Source: Craurococcus roseus (lineage in GTDB: Bacteria > Pseudomonadota > Alphaproteobacteria > Acetobacterales > Acetobacteraceae). From it: DNA of 64,000 bases. Below, one piece after another: positions 35,689 through 44,045 of this stretch. Made by a program: the position numbers and the translations under genes. Positions within the stretch are counted from its first letter, which is position 1. Every line of letters begins with the position of its first letter. The notes below the pieces were generated by a model, which made no database searches, was not told the DNA's origin, and was given only the letters and a program-made list of their open reading frames with translations. The stretch covers positions 62,001 to 126,000 of the forward strand of contig NZ_BAAAFZ010000011.1 of NCBI RefSeq assembly GCF_039523795.1. Reading direction: 5' to 3'.

Positions 35689-36780
35689 TCATTCGAGCGA
35701 GCCGAAGAGCCGCCCGGCGAGAAGGCGGGTCCGCCGCCGTTCCTCGTCGATGAGCCGGACGTGGTCGCGCGCGGCGTGCTCCTGCTTGGCCAGGTTGTAG
35801 TGCGCGTCGACCACGGCGTCGGAGACGGCGAGCACGGCGGCGGCGAGCCCCGGGTTGGAGGCATCCAGCCTCGCCGCCGTGGTCGCCAAGGCGTGCCGGA
35901 AGAGGTGCGGCCCAAAGGCCGTGCCGAAGCGCGCCTTGGACGCGTATCGGACGAGGCTGCCGATGTCGCTCTCGTTCATCCCCGCGCCGTCGCTGCGCCT
36001 CACCCAGAACCAGTCGTGTTGCCGGCCCTTGAGCAGCCTGGGCCGCTCGACCTCCAGGTAGCGCTCGACGCAGGAGGTCAGCTCCGGCGGGAGCGGGTAT
36101 TCGATCACCCGCCGGTTCTTCACGTCCGCGGACGTATAGGCGAGCCAGAAACAGCCGCCGTGGCGGGAGAGGTGCCACCCGATCCGCGTCGCGGCGAGCG
36201 TGCGTATCCTGGGCGCCACGGCCGCCAGGACGGCGATCAGCAGCCCGTCGCGGTAGCGGGCGGCACGCACCGTCGGGTGCTCCCGGCGGAGCGCGTCACG
36301 CATCATGTCGCGCCCCCACGCGTACAGCACGGCGCTATTGGGCACGTCCACCGCCCGCCGCCCGGCCGGCAGCAAGACGCGCAGCGGGGTGCCTTTGGGC
36401 GATACCAGCCAGCGGAGATCGGCTTCGGGCTGCATGATGCGCAGCGCCGACCGCAGCTCGAAGAACCGGGTCACGATGGTGCTGTTGGCGTTGCCGGCCG
36501 CCCGGAGCGCGCCGAGGTAGGCCCGCACCCTCGCGGGGGTAAGGCGGGCGGCGGGCGGCATGGCAGGATCGAGATCCCCCGAGGCGTCAAGCACCGCCAG
36601 CCAGCGGCCATAGCCTCGAACGGCGTTGCGGATGGTGACAGGCTTCAGTCCCGCGGCGAGGGACGGGCCATCGAGCTGGTCCCTGGGGGCTACACCGGCT
36701 TCCAAGAACTCGCGGTCGAAGGCCGGCCAGTCGGGGACACGCCGAACCCTATCGCAACGCGGGGCAGGGGAGTGGCGCAT
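35689..36780 (-). CDS. Tyrosine recombinase, smaller member of a tandem pair
   Basis: A 363-residue integrase-type recombinase starting at ATG 36780. The N-terminal SAM-like domain contains RAYLGALRAAGNANSTIVTRFFELRSAL; the catalytic half contains Arg in AVLAAVAPRIRTLAATRIG, Lys in YTSADVKNRR, and the C-terminal FGPHLFRHALATTAARL (HxxR), ending in VVDAHYNLAKQ where the Tyr is the likely nucleophile. Its start lies five bases after the stop of the larger recombinase, so the pair is co-expressed. Such unequal recombinase pairs are known from Tn554-type transposons (TnpA/TnpB) and some integrative islands. Confidence 0.8.
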   Translation of the reverse strand: MRHSPAPRCDRVRRVPDWPAFDREFLEAGVAPRDQLDGPSLAAGLKPVTIRNAVRGYGRWLAVLDASGDLDPAMPPAARLTPARVRAYLGALRAAGNANSTIVTRFFELRSALRIMQPEADLRWLVSPKGTPLRVLLPAGRRAVDVPNSAVLYAWGRDMMRDALRREHPTVRAARYRDGLLIAVLAAVAPRIRTLAATRIGWHLSRHGGCFWLAYTSADVKNRRVIEYPLPPELTSCVERYLEVERPRLLKGRQHDWFWVRRSDGAGMNESDIGSLVRYASKARFGTAFGPHLFRHALATTAARLDASNPGLAAAVLAVSDAVVDAHYNLAKQEHAARDHVRLIDEERRRTRLLAGRLFGSLE

Positions 36781-36785
36781 CGTCG

Positions 36786-38735
36786 TCAGGCCCCCGCCGG
36801 TCCGCGCCGGTCCCCGGCGAAGGCACCCGCCGCCAGCAGGCGCGTCGCCCGCCGCTCGTCGCACACCACCGCTTGGTGGCGTCCAGCGGCGGCGGCGCCC
36901 TCCAGCCCGGCGTAGAAGGTCTTGGTCGTCTCGACCTTCCTGTGGCCGAGGATGCGCCGGACGACCTCGTACTGCCCCGGGTGCGCGCGCAGGTAGAGCA
37001 GCACCGCGAAGTGGCGCATCAGGTGGGGGTTGAACTCCACCCCGATGTCCCGCTCGACGAGTCCGGTCAGGCCGATGGCCAAGTCCTGCGCCCCGCGGCC
37101 ACGCGGGCCGCGGCCGGGGAACAGGAACGGGTTGCCGGCCTCCGCGAGGTGCGGCCGGTGCTTGCGCAGGTACTCCTCGACGAGGCGGGCGCTCCCGGGC
37201 GCGAGCGGCCAATGGACCGCCTCCGCGTTCTTCACCTCCTCGGCGGCCAGATGGATGTCGCCGACCAGGCCGCCGGGGCGCGCCCGGCGCAGGTGCCGGT
37301 CGAGCCGCAGGCCCGCGAGGTTGTCGCGGCGCAGCGGGCAGACCGTCAGGATCTCCAGGGCCACCGCGTACATCGCCAGCAGCGCCGCGGACCTGGAGTT
37401 CGGCTCCCGGTCGGGCCCTCCCGCCTGGACGGACGCCGCCCGCTTCATCAGCGCCTTCGGGTAGTGCAGCAGCAGGGCGTAGTTGCGCGGCTCGACCAGG
37501 GCGCGCAGGCGCCGCATGTTCTTGTCCGTCATCGTGACCCGCGCCTCCGGCGCGACGCTGTTCGCCCAGGCGGTGATCCTGGCCACGTCCGCCTCGGGCA
37601 GCGGCCCCTCGGGCGCGTCCTCGAAGTGGTACACGGCGATCTGGCGCACCACGTCGGCGATGCCGGCGAGGTGCGTGGTCCTGACATCGAGCCGCTTTGC
37701 GTCCGCGGCGCCGGCGTCGATGCCTCGCCTTTCCAGTGCGCGCCGCCGATGGAAGACGAGGATGTCCCGCACGCGGCCGGCCGGCTGCACCAGGTCGCGC
37801 ACCGTCCGGAGGCTTTCCGGCGAGTGCCCCGTCCCGACCAGGGCCGCGGCCGCCCAACGGATCTGGTCGGCCCGCGTCTCGACGGTGCGCGGGCTCAAGG
37901 GCCGGCGCCGGCTGCGCGGGCTCCTGGTCCTCGGGGCGGCGACGTCGTCCGGGAAGATCTCGCGCTCGTCCGTGCAGGCGAGGCGCGCGAGAAACTTCTC
38001 CACGTCCTCCTGGAACGAGGCCGGGTAGGCCTCGAGCGGCGGGCTGTACTCGTCCCGCATCCCGGGCCGGTCCAGCCGCGCGGCGGGCCACCCGTCGATG
38101 TGCCGGGCGGCCCAGTTCCAGTTCGACGCGGTGCGGCGGGCGCGCCCGTGCGGGTCGCGGTGGAGGGTCCAGGCCACGGACCACGCCTCGAAGGCGTCCA
38201 GCGCGCCGCCATCCACCTCCTCCGGCGCGATCCCCTCCCGGGTGCAGTACCCCATGAAGGCAATCACGGCGTTGCGGCGGGGTTTGGGCAGCGCGGCGTG
38301 CAGCGGACGCCAGGGTGGCGCAAGGCCGCGGGCGCGGGGGAGCGCCGGCGCGTGCCGGCCCATGCGGCGGAGCACGCCGCGCAGCAAGGAAACCACGTTC
38401 TCGAAGCGCCGCGGCCGCTCGCCGGGGCACCGGGGCGGGAGGCCGATGGCCGCGGGCGAAGCGCGGTACAGGCGCTCGTTGAGGTAGGTGCAGTCCATCG
38501 GCACGGTCCGGGCGGCGGCCAGGAACGCCACGTCGTCTCTCGTCTTCCTGCCGAGCTCTGGGCAGCAGATCCGCACCACGGCGCGGACGGCGCTCGCGCA
38601 CGCTCTGCGTGCCTCTCGATTCAGGCCGGAGCAGCTTTCCGAGGAAACCAGGGCGTCGGCCGCGGTCTCCACCGCCGCGGTCGTCGCGTCGTCGAGGGCC
38701 GCCTGCGGGATGCCCGAACCATAAATGAAATTCAT
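36786..38735 (-). CDS. Large tyrosine recombinase (649 residues)
   Basis: An unusually long tyrosine recombinase. The first ~380 residues are a family-specific, Arg-rich region without recognised motifs. The C-terminal catalytic domain has Arg in ILTVCPLRRDNLAGLRL, Lys in LAAEEVKNAEAVHW, FNPHLMRHFAVLLYL (HxxR), LGHRKVETTKTFYAGLEG (second His and nucleophile Tyr). The size fits TnpB of Tn554-like elements or comparable island integrases. It is the first gene of the pair, preceded by an AT-richer 120-base upstream region likely to hold its promoter. GGGAG lies about ten bases before ATG 38735. Confidence 0.85.
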   Translation of the reverse strand: MNFIYGSGIPQAALDDATTAAVETAADALVSSESCSGLNREARRACASAVRAVVRICCPELGRKTRDDVAFLAAARTVPMDCTYLNERLYRASPAAIGLPPRCPGERPRRFENVVSLLRGVLRRMGRHAPALPRARGLAPPWRPLHAALPKPRRNAVIAFMGYCTREGIAPEEVDGGALDAFEAWSVAWTLHRDPHGRARRTASNWNWAARHIDGWPAARLDRPGMRDEYSPPLEAYPASFQEDVEKFLARLACTDEREIFPDDVAAPRTRSPRSRRRPLSPRTVETRADQIRWAAAALVGTGHSPESLRTVRDLVQPAGRVRDILVFHRRRALERRGIDAGAADAKRLDVRTTHLAGIADVVRQIAVYHFEDAPEGPLPEADVARITAWANSVAPEARVTMTDKNMRRLRALVEPRNYALLLHYPKALMKRAASVQAGGPDREPNSRSAALLAMYAVALEILTVCPLRRDNLAGLRLDRHLRRARPGGLVGDIHLAAEEVKNAEAVHWPLAPGSARLVEEYLRKHRPHLAEAGNPFLFPGRGPRGRGAQDLAIGLTGLVERDIGVEFNPHLMRHFAVLLYLRAHPGQYEVVRRILGHRKVETTKTFYAGLEGAAAAGRHQAVVCDERRATRLLAAGAFAGDRRGPAGA

Positions 38736-38857
38736 TGAAAAACACTCCCAGTCTGAGACTTAGTTCTTACTTGCGTGGTGGCAGAACGCGGCAGTTCGTG
38801 CAAGCATTTTGCTTTAGAGCTTCCTGATGGAAGCAGTAATATTTGCACTATTACTTG

Positions 38858-39166
38858 CTAAGGATTTGCTTGGCCTTCCTCCTGACCCCTTGGGCCACCA
38901 GACCCGATCAGGGCGTCGATGTTGTCGGCGCGGAAGAACACAGAACGGCCGACGCGCACCGGCCGCAGGTGCCCGGCCCGCGCCCAGTCGCGGAGCGTCC
39001 GCCGCGAACGGCCGAAGATCCGCGCGACCTCCGCGGCCGACAGCAACGCGGGCATCCGCGGCGCGCCGGCACCGGTGGCGTCGTCCGGCGGCGGGTGGCC
39101 GCTTTCCCCGAGCGACGCCGAGGCGGAGCGCGTCCTTGGAGGCACCCCCACACCCGTGCGCGCCAT
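38858..39166 (-). CDS. MerR/AlpA-like DNA-binding protein next to the recombinase pair
   Basis: The conserved part (LLSAAEVARIFGRSRRTLRDWARAGHLRPVRVGRSVFFRADNIDAL) is a textbook excisionase-family winged helix: helix-turn-helix followed by a GRSVFFRADNIDAL wing. ATG 39166 gives 102 residues; an internal ATG at 39055 would give 65 residues starting directly at the domain and may be the true start. It lies upstream of, and on the same strand as, the two recombinases, and probably regulates or steers them. Confidence 0.7.
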   Translation of the reverse strand: MARTGVGVPPRTRSASASLGESGHPPPDDATGAGAPRMPALLSAAEVARIFGRSRRTLRDWARAGHLRPVRVGRSVFFRADNIDALIGSGGPRGQEEGQANP

Positions 39167-39308
39167 CTCTATCGCCGCCTCCGCCGCGCCGCCCCATGGC
39201 GGCCCGCCAGAGCATCCCGCTTCGGGGAGGCGGCGATCAGGGGAAACCCCGGGAGGGTCGTTTCGCCAATTCGTATCCGCTCCGGCTTGGCGAGCCGCTT
39301 CGCGCCCC

Positions 39309-40094
39309 TTACCGAGCCCGCCGCAGCCGGGCCTGGAGGAGACGGCGGATGGTGTTCGGCGTCATCCGCAGCGCGGCCTTCAGCAATGCGCCGTGGGGCG
39401 GCCCGATCGTGTCGGCCTTGCGGGCCTCCTGCGCCACGGCATCGATGAAGCGCACGGCCGGCCCCGGCTCGCCGCTCGCTTCTTTGCTGCCCGGCCTCGC
39501 GGGGCGCTTGTAGGCGACCTCGTACGCGGCAGCGGCGAAGTCGACGAACACGGATTTCGCCAGGTCCGGACTGGACCCTCGCACCTCGTGCGCCGAGATG
39601 CCGCCGATCGATGCCGTGACGCCCTCGCGCAGGGAACGGAGGTCCGCATCGAGCCGCTCCAGCAGCCCTTCGAACCGCGCCTGCGCCAAGTCCTGGCGCT
39701 CGCCGTAGTGCTCGCGCAGCGCGAGCACGGATTCGTGGATCGGCACGCGGTCCCCCCGCCGGTTCTCCGAGATCGAGGGGCCTCCGGGATGCGACAGCCG
39801 CAAGAATCCTTGCAGGATTGCGTTGGCGGCGCTCGCATCCACCTGCAGGTGCGCCGGCGGCGAGGCGGGAAAGCCAAGCAGACTCGTGAGGGCGTCGACC
39901 GCGGCGACGATGCGCCGCCTCCTGTCGCGAACCTCCTTAAACGTCGGCAGCGACCGCCGCTGCTGCTCCATGCTGGCGAAGACGAGAGCTTGGTTGATCC
40001 GGGCCCAAACCTCGCCGGGATCGCCTTGCAGCCGCAGCCCGACCGCCGCCCGGATGCGCAGCCAAACGGCGGGATCGAAGTCCCAAACTGTCAT
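39309..40094 (-). CDS. Island protein of unknown function
   Basis: I do not recognise a family. From ATG 40094 the product has 261 residues (a GTG at 40187 would add 31). It starts MTVWDFDPAVWLRIRAAVGL and is mostly helical, with charged segments (EQQRRSLPTFKEVRDRRRRIVAAVDAL, LAQARFEGLLERLDADLRSL) and a basic C-terminus (MTPNTIRRLLQARLRRAR). No catalytic motif, signal peptide or membrane helix is seen. Amino-acid use is balanced and unlike the shadow frames, supporting a real gene. It lies alone on the minus strand between the DNA-binding helper and the XRE regulator. Confidence 0.5.
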   Translation of the reverse strand: MTVWDFDPAVWLRIRAAVGLRLQGDPGEVWARINQALVFASMEQQRRSLPTFKEVRDRRRRIVAAVDALTSLLGFPASPPAHLQVDASAANAILQGFLRLSHPGGPSISENRRGDRVPIHESVLALREHYGERQDLAQARFEGLLERLDADLRSLREGVTASIGGISAHEVRGSSPDLAKSVFVDFAAAAYEVAYKRPARPGSKEASGEPGPAVRFIDAVAQEARKADTIGPPHGALLKAALRMTPNTIRRLLQARLRRAR

Positions 40095-40475
40095 GGTGAA
40101 CCCAAGCGGATTCCCGGCGTCGGCAATGCCTCGCTGACGGTCGCGGGTTGCGCGCTCCAGGTCGGGCAAAAGCCCCCTGGATGGCACGAATGCCTCGTGG
40201 TCAGCCGTTGAGCCGGTTGCGTCCCATCAACCGGAGCAGCGCCGCGAGGGGGGCACCGTCGGGCCCGCCCCGGGCGATGGCGGCAACTCCGGCCGCGGCG
40301 GATCAGGCTCGGCCCACGAGAGCATCGGCACACCGGCGTGGTTGAGCGGCAACTCGTCCACCCCGCCCCCGAGCGACCCGTCTGGGCCCCCGTCGGACAC
40401 GCTGTCGTCAAGCGAGTTGGCGGGGAGGGCATGGCGGCCGCTCTCCTCTTCCCGGCCGCGGCCGGTGACGATCCC
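40095..40475. other. Gap without a supportable gene
   Basis: About 380 bases between the unknown gene and the XRE gene. An open frame continues in phase after the XRE stop for about 90 codons, but it has no start codon of its own and the GC content makes long frames common. I see no RNA, repeat or strong hairpin. Confidence 0.4.
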
Positions 40476-40736
40476 TCACGGCGCGCCGCCGCGGGTCTGC
40501 GCGGAAGGCGCTGCGGCGTCGCCGTCGTCGAGCAGTTCCGGGACCCGGACGCCGAGCACACTCGCCAAGCGCTCGAGCACGTCCACCGTGGCCGCGTTCT
40601 CCTCGCGCTCGATCATGCCGACGTAGTTGCGGTTCAGCCCGGCGCGGCCGGCGAGCTCCTCCTGCGACAGGCCGCGCGCGCGCCGGAGCCGCCTCAGGTT
40701 CTTCGCCAGCACGCCCCGCAGCGACAGCCGCCCCAT
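40476..40736 (-). CDS. XRE-family transcriptional regulator
   Basis: An 86-residue protein dominated by a Cro/C1-type helix-turn-helix: [56 protein letters not shown]. The second and third helices of the motif are LSQEELAGRAG and NRNYVGMIERE. It is typical of phage or island repressors and plasmid control proteins. A perfect palindrome with an overlapping -10 box lies 36-49 bases upstream of its start, between it and the divergent gene at 40855, so autoregulation and control of that neighbour are likely. Confidence 0.88.
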   Translation of the reverse strand: MGRLSLRGVLAKNLRRLRRARGLSQEELAGRAGLNRNYVGMIEREENAATVDVLERLASVLGVRVPELLDDGDAAAPSAQTRGGAP

Positions 40737-40771
40737 CCCGGCAGGGCGCCCCGGTTGCCGCGGCTTTTCGA

Positions 40772-40785
40772 CCTAGTATACTAGG
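40772..40785. promoter_or_regulatory. Palindromic operator overlapping divergent -10 boxes
   Basis: CCTAGTATACTAGG is a perfect 14-bp palindrome in an otherwise very GC-rich stretch. It contains TATACT on both strands. For the right-reading promoter a TTGCCG -35 box (40755-40760) lies 16 bases upstream. It sits between the XRE gene and the divergent gene at 40855, the expected place for the XRE protein to bind. Confidence 0.65.
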
Positions 40786-40854
40786 GAGAGTGCCGGGCCG
40801 GCGCGGCCTTGGCGCGCCCGGCGGGCCGGGACGGACCGATAGGGAGGACCGGCG

Positions 40855-41373
40855 ATGCCGCTGCCGAAGGCGAAGCCGCGCGAGCTGCCGGACGGGGAGA
40901 GGCTCGCCCGGCGAGTGCCCAAGCTCTTCGAGGGCATGACCGTCTGGCGGTGGGACCCGGACGCGGGCCGGTGGTCGCAACTCCCCTGCGGTCCGCTGGA
41001 GTGGCGCCTCTACAGCATGGCGGGCTGGCCGCTGCCCGGGGCGCGGCCGGGCCCGATGCACGCCGCCCTCCTTACCCCGCGCGAGGAGGACCCGGCCGCC
41101 ATCGAGTTCTTGGTGTTCCGCTACGACGTGCTGGACGCGGAAGGCAGGAGCGTGGGGGTGCCGAGTCCCGACCCCGCCCTGGAGGCCCGCCTCACCGAGC
41201 TCTCGCTGCTGCGCCGCCCGACGCCGGAGGAGGAGGACGAGAGCTTCCGCATCCAGGAGGAGCTCTGGCGCCCGTTCGCGCCGACGCTCGAGATGCGGCG
41301 CCGGTTGCTGGCGGACGCCGGGGAGCGCTTCGACCTGTCGGCGCAGCGGGACCGGCTGCTCCGGGAGCCGTAG
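40855..41373 (+). CDS. Island protein of unknown function under XRE control
   Basis: A 172-residue protein preceded by an excellent GGGAGG. Sequence: basic N-terminus, FEGMTVWRWDPDAGRWSQLPCGPLEWRLYSMAG, LTPREEDPAAIEFLVFRYDVLDAEG, then an acidic helical tail (RRPTPEEEDESFRIQEELWRPF). It has the look of a small cytoplasmic mixed alpha/beta protein; no family, catalytic motif or membrane helix is recognised. It is divergent from the XRE gene and shares its palindromic promoter region. It might be the toxin or effector of a regulator pair, but nothing in the sequence proves this. Confidence 0.6.
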   Translation: MPLPKAKPRELPDGERLARRVPKLFEGMTVWRWDPDAGRWSQLPCGPLEWRLYSMAGWPLPGARPGPMHAALLTPREEDPAAIEFLVFRYDVLDAEGRSVGVPSPDPALEARLTELSLLRRPTPEEEDESFRIQEELWRPFAPTLEMRRRLLADAGERFDLSAQRDRLLREP

Positions 41374-41514
41374 GCGGCCCGCGGCACGCCGGCGAGGGCC
41401 CGTGGGTGGTGCGCCGCCCGAGTCGGCCAGGCCCGGACAGGTGGGCCGAGGCGATCCGGGCGACGGTGCCTCCCGGACATAGCCGCGCGGGACGACAACC
41501 GGGGGCGTGCACGG

Positions 41515-42120
41515 TCACCACGCCCTCGCCTCCATGAGTTCGTCCAGCCGCGTCGTGTAGCGGGGCGACAGCCGCGCGTGCCGCGTGCCCCAGGGCCGGG
41601 CGATGCCGGTGGCGAGGGGCGGAGGGCGCCCCGCCCGAAGCGCGCGTTCACCGCGTCCAGCGCCGCCATCAGCCGCGCCGACCTCGCCGGCTCGCGCGTC
41701 GGAAACAGGCTCTGGGGCTCGGTGGCCGCGTCGCGCAGGTCGTCCAGCACCACCCCGACCTTGAAGTAGCGGAAGCCTTGCCGCCACAGGGGCCGGAGCA
41801 TCCGCACCGCCTCGCCGACCAGGGCGCCGGTGTCGGCGGTGGCCTCTATCCGCCCGCGGTGCTGGGCCGAGTGCCAGGGGTCGCCGTTGTGCGGGTTGGT
41901 GTGCAGGAACACCGCCATGCGCGCGGCCACCAGCCTCTCCGCCTGCAGCTTCTCGCCGGCGCGCGCCGCGTGGTGCGCCGCCGCCTCGCGCATCTCCGCC
42001 CAGGCCGTCACCGGCCGCCCGAAGGAGCGCGTCACCGCGACGCCCTTGCGGGTCGGGGCCACCATGGACAGCGGCAGGCAGGACACGCCCCGCAGCTCGG
42101 CCTGCGCCCGCGCGCCGACT
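41515..42120 (-). pseudogene. umuC: umuC 3' fragment (DNA polymerase V catalytic subunit), frameshifted
   Basis: The reading frame GVSCLPLSMVAPTRKGVAVTRSFGRPV, followed by EMREAAAHHAARAGEKLQAERLV and AVFLHTNPHNGDPWHSAQHR, is the C-terminal half of UmuC (little-finger and adjoining region). Near 41620 the frame breaks after ARFGRGALRP; the rest (ATGIARPWGTRHARLSPRYTTRLDELM) continues in another frame to the stop at 41515, so at least one frameshift is present. The upstream half is interrupted by an integrase fragment. It is a non-functional remnant of a translesion polymerase gene, often carried on islands and plasmids. Confidence 0.85.
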
Positions 42121-42254
42121 ACGCGCAGCAGGCCGCGGCCGTAGGCGTCGACGGTGGCGGGCGAGCGGCCCAGGTTGCCGAACAGCGCGAGCCAGGACCG
42201 GGCTTGCGGCTCGGCCGCGGCGAGCGGGAAATGCGGCCAGGCGGGCGTGGGCAT
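42121..42254 (-). pseudogene. Integrase N-terminal fragment fused onto umuC
   Basis: From ATG 42254: HFPLAAAEPQARSWLALFGNLGRSPATVDAYGRGL matches the SAM-like N-terminal domain of tyrosine integrases (W-x-x-LG..RSPATV.AY...L). After about residue 45 the sequence becomes UmuC without a break in frame. The rest of the integrase is missing. This suggests an element inserted within umuC and later deleted, leaving a chimeric open frame. The exact junction is approximate. Confidence 0.6.
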
Positions 42255-42320
42255 CGCTGCCCTCCATCGCGGCGCTGGACCGAGGTTGGGCCTTTCCGCG
42301 CCGGCATTCCACGTAACTTA

Positions 42321-42445
42321 CTAGAGCGCGTAGTTGGACGAGAACCACTCCACGCGGGCGGCCCGGACCTCCGGCCGGTTCCGCGCCAAGTGCCACGGGT
42401 CGCCCATCCTGATCCCGGCTGCTTTGGCCTCCGCGGTGCGGGCTA
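42321..42445 (-). pseudogene. umuC: umuC 5' fragment
   Basis: The frame CIARTAEAKAAGIRMGDPWHLARNRPEVRAARVEWFSSNYAL is the conserved N-terminal part of UmuC (catalytic palm region), immediately followed by TAG at 42321. The first ~40 residues of UmuC are missing upstream, replaced by IS-related sequence. With the fragment at 41515-42120 it shows that umuC was split by insertion and deletion. Confidence 0.8.
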
Positions 42446-42576
42446 TGCAGCAGATCGGGTAATCGGGCCGTCCCCAGGCGCCGCCAAGTCCGGCAAGCGT
42501 GGCAGACTGCCCGGTGGTGCAATCCGGCCCGCCGGGCATGGAGCCCGCGGCCGGTCATCCGGGAGCAGCAGGTGCC

Positions 42577-42920
42577 ATGCGCTACTACGCCGGTCTGGAC
42601 GTGTCTCTGGAAGAAACCAGCGTCTGCATCGTGGACGAGGAGGGCAAGATCGTCCGCGAGGCCAAGGTCGCCAGCGACCCGGAGGCGCTGGCGACGTGGC
42701 TCGGCGGCCTCGGCCTGCTGCTCGCGCGCGTCGGCCTGGAAACGGGCGCGCTCGCCGGCCGGCTCGCGGAGGAGATGGCGGGGCTCGGCGTGCCCGGCGT
42801 CGTGTGCATGGACGCGCGCCACGCCCGCGCGGCCATGGTGGCGATGACGCACAAGACCGACCGCAACGACGCCCGCGGCTTGGCGCAGATGCTGCGCACC
42901 GGCTGGTTCCGGCAGGTCGC
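42577..42920 (+). pseudogene. IS110-family transposase, 5' part only
   Basis: ATG 42577 begins MRYYAGLDVSLEETSVCIVDEEGK, the DEDD (RuvC-like) domain of IS110 transposases, and continues through VGLETGALAGRLAEEM, ARHARAAMVAMTHKTDRNDARGLAQML and RTGWFRQVA. At 42921 the next insertion element begins and the frame is lost; the Tnp_20 C-terminal domain with the catalytic Ser is absent. An intact member would be about 340-400 residues. The left end of this IS probably lies near 42446, where it cuts umuC. Confidence 0.85.
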
Positions 42921-43020
42921 ATTGCCTCACATGATCTGCTCCCGGCAGAGGAGTCGTTGCCTCATCTGAAATGCTCCCGAGCGGCAAGGAGCCGCGGAGG
43001 GGAGGATGAGGCGGGTGAGC

Positions 43021-43890
43021 ATGGCGACGCGTGACGAGCTGGTGGCGGCGGTGGCGGCCCGGTACGCGTGCTCGGGGCGGGCGGAGCGCGGCCGGATCCT
43101 CGACGAGTCCGCGGCGGTGACGGCCACCACCGGAAACACGCGATGCGGCTGCTCCGGGGCGATGGCGGGCGGGTCGCGCGCGGCGACCGACGGNNNNNNN
43201 NNNNNNNNNNNNNNNNNNNNNNNNNNCGCGTCTACGACGCGGCGGTCCGGGAGGCGCTGGTGGTCGCCTGGGAGGCGCGAGCTCCATCGGTCGCTGCGGC
43301 TCCTCGTGAACTTCTTCCAGCCGTCGTTCGAGTTGCGGGAGAAGACGCCCGACGGGGCGATGGTGAAGAAGCGCCACCACGCGCCGGCGACGCCCCACGC
43401 GCGGCCGCTCGCGGACGCGCGCGTGCCGGAGGAGGTGCGGGAGCGGCTGCGGGCCGCCTACGAGGCGCTCGACCCCGTGGCGCTGCTGGCGGGGATCCGG
43501 GCGGCGCAGGCGCGCCTCGTCGGGATCGCGGACCGGCCCGTCGAGCCGACGTCGGCACCGGCCCTCGAGGAGTTCCTCTCCGGGCTGCGGACGGCTTGGC
43601 GCGAGGGGGAAGTGCGCCCGACGGCACGGCCGATGCCGAAGGCGGCGCGATGGTGGCGGACGCGGGCCAACCCGTTCGAGGGGGCCTGGCCGCAGCTCCG
43701 GGCCTGGTTCGAGGCGGAGCCGGACGGGACGGCGCGGGAATTGCTGGAGCGGCTGCATGCCCGATCGCCTGAGGACCCCGGCGAGGGGCAGCTGCGGACC
43801 CTGCAGCGGCGGCTGAAGGTCTGGCGCGCGGAAATGGTTCGGGAACTGGTGTTCGGTGCCGGGCGCGGCCCCTCGGGAGCAAAGCCGTGA
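43021..43890 (+). pseudogene. Integrase-type (rve/DDE) transposase, frameshifted and internally deleted
   Basis: The 5' part ATRDELVAAVAARYACSGRAERGRILDE is the start of a family of IS481-like transposases. Near 43122 a missing G shifts the frame, so VTGHHRKHAMRLLRGDGG is read in another phase. After the N gap, VYDAAVREALVVAWEA is joined directly to LHRSLRLLVNFFQPSFELREK, which in intact relatives lies beyond the catalytic core; the DDE domain (~250 residues) is gone. The 3' end (RPLADARVPEEV, PALEEFLSGLRTAWREGEV, LRTLQRRLKVWRAEM) is preserved. Family assignment is from memory of these conserved segments. Confidence 0.75.
43194..43226. other. Assembly gap (33 Ns)
   Basis: Unknown bases inside the broken transposase gene. 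The gap length is probably arbitrary, and a larger repeat may have been collapsed here, so the deletion seen in this gene and the order of flanking sequence should be treated with caution. Confidence 0.95.
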
Positions 43891-43976
43891 GGCAACGGGG
43901 ATGGCATGATGAGGCACGGGGAGCATCGGCGTGCGGCAACGGGCCCCGACTCGAGAGCAGCCCTGGATGAGGCAAT

Positions 43977-44045
43977 ACGAGAGCCGGCGTCGCTGACGAA
44001 GTCCGCCCGGAGGACGGAGGTGTCGAGCAGCACCCGCGGCGCCAT
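43977..44045 (-). pseudogene. PIN-domain (VapC-like) toxin 5' remnant
   Basis: ATG 44045 starts MAPRVLLDTSVLRADFVSDAGS, which matches the first strand of PIN-domain ribonucleases (hydrophobic strand, then the metal-binding Asp of LLDTSVL). After about 22 codons the frame enters the terminal repeats of the insertion sequence and similarity stops. No antitoxin is visible upstream. Too little is left for function. Confidence 0.55.

Larger units (their letters stand above)
42921..43976 (+). mobile_element. Degenerate insertion sequence with multiple terminal repeats
   Basis: About 1.06 kb bounded by copies of a ~24-27-bp end repeat, (A/G)TTGCCTCA-N6/7-TGCTCcCgaG: two at the left (starting 42921 and 42956) and three inverted at the right (43871-43896, 43918-43940, 43953-43976). 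Inside is a broken integrase-type transposase gene and an assembly gap of 33 Ns. It cuts an IS110 gene on the left and a PIN-domain gene on the right. No target duplication is visible, so one flank has been rearranged. Confidence 0.7.

Noticed and set aside
41121..42254. An intact 377-residue gene
   Set aside because: It is an integrase-UmuC chimera, and the 3' part beyond ~41620 is out of frame shadow; the real UmuC end lies in another frame.
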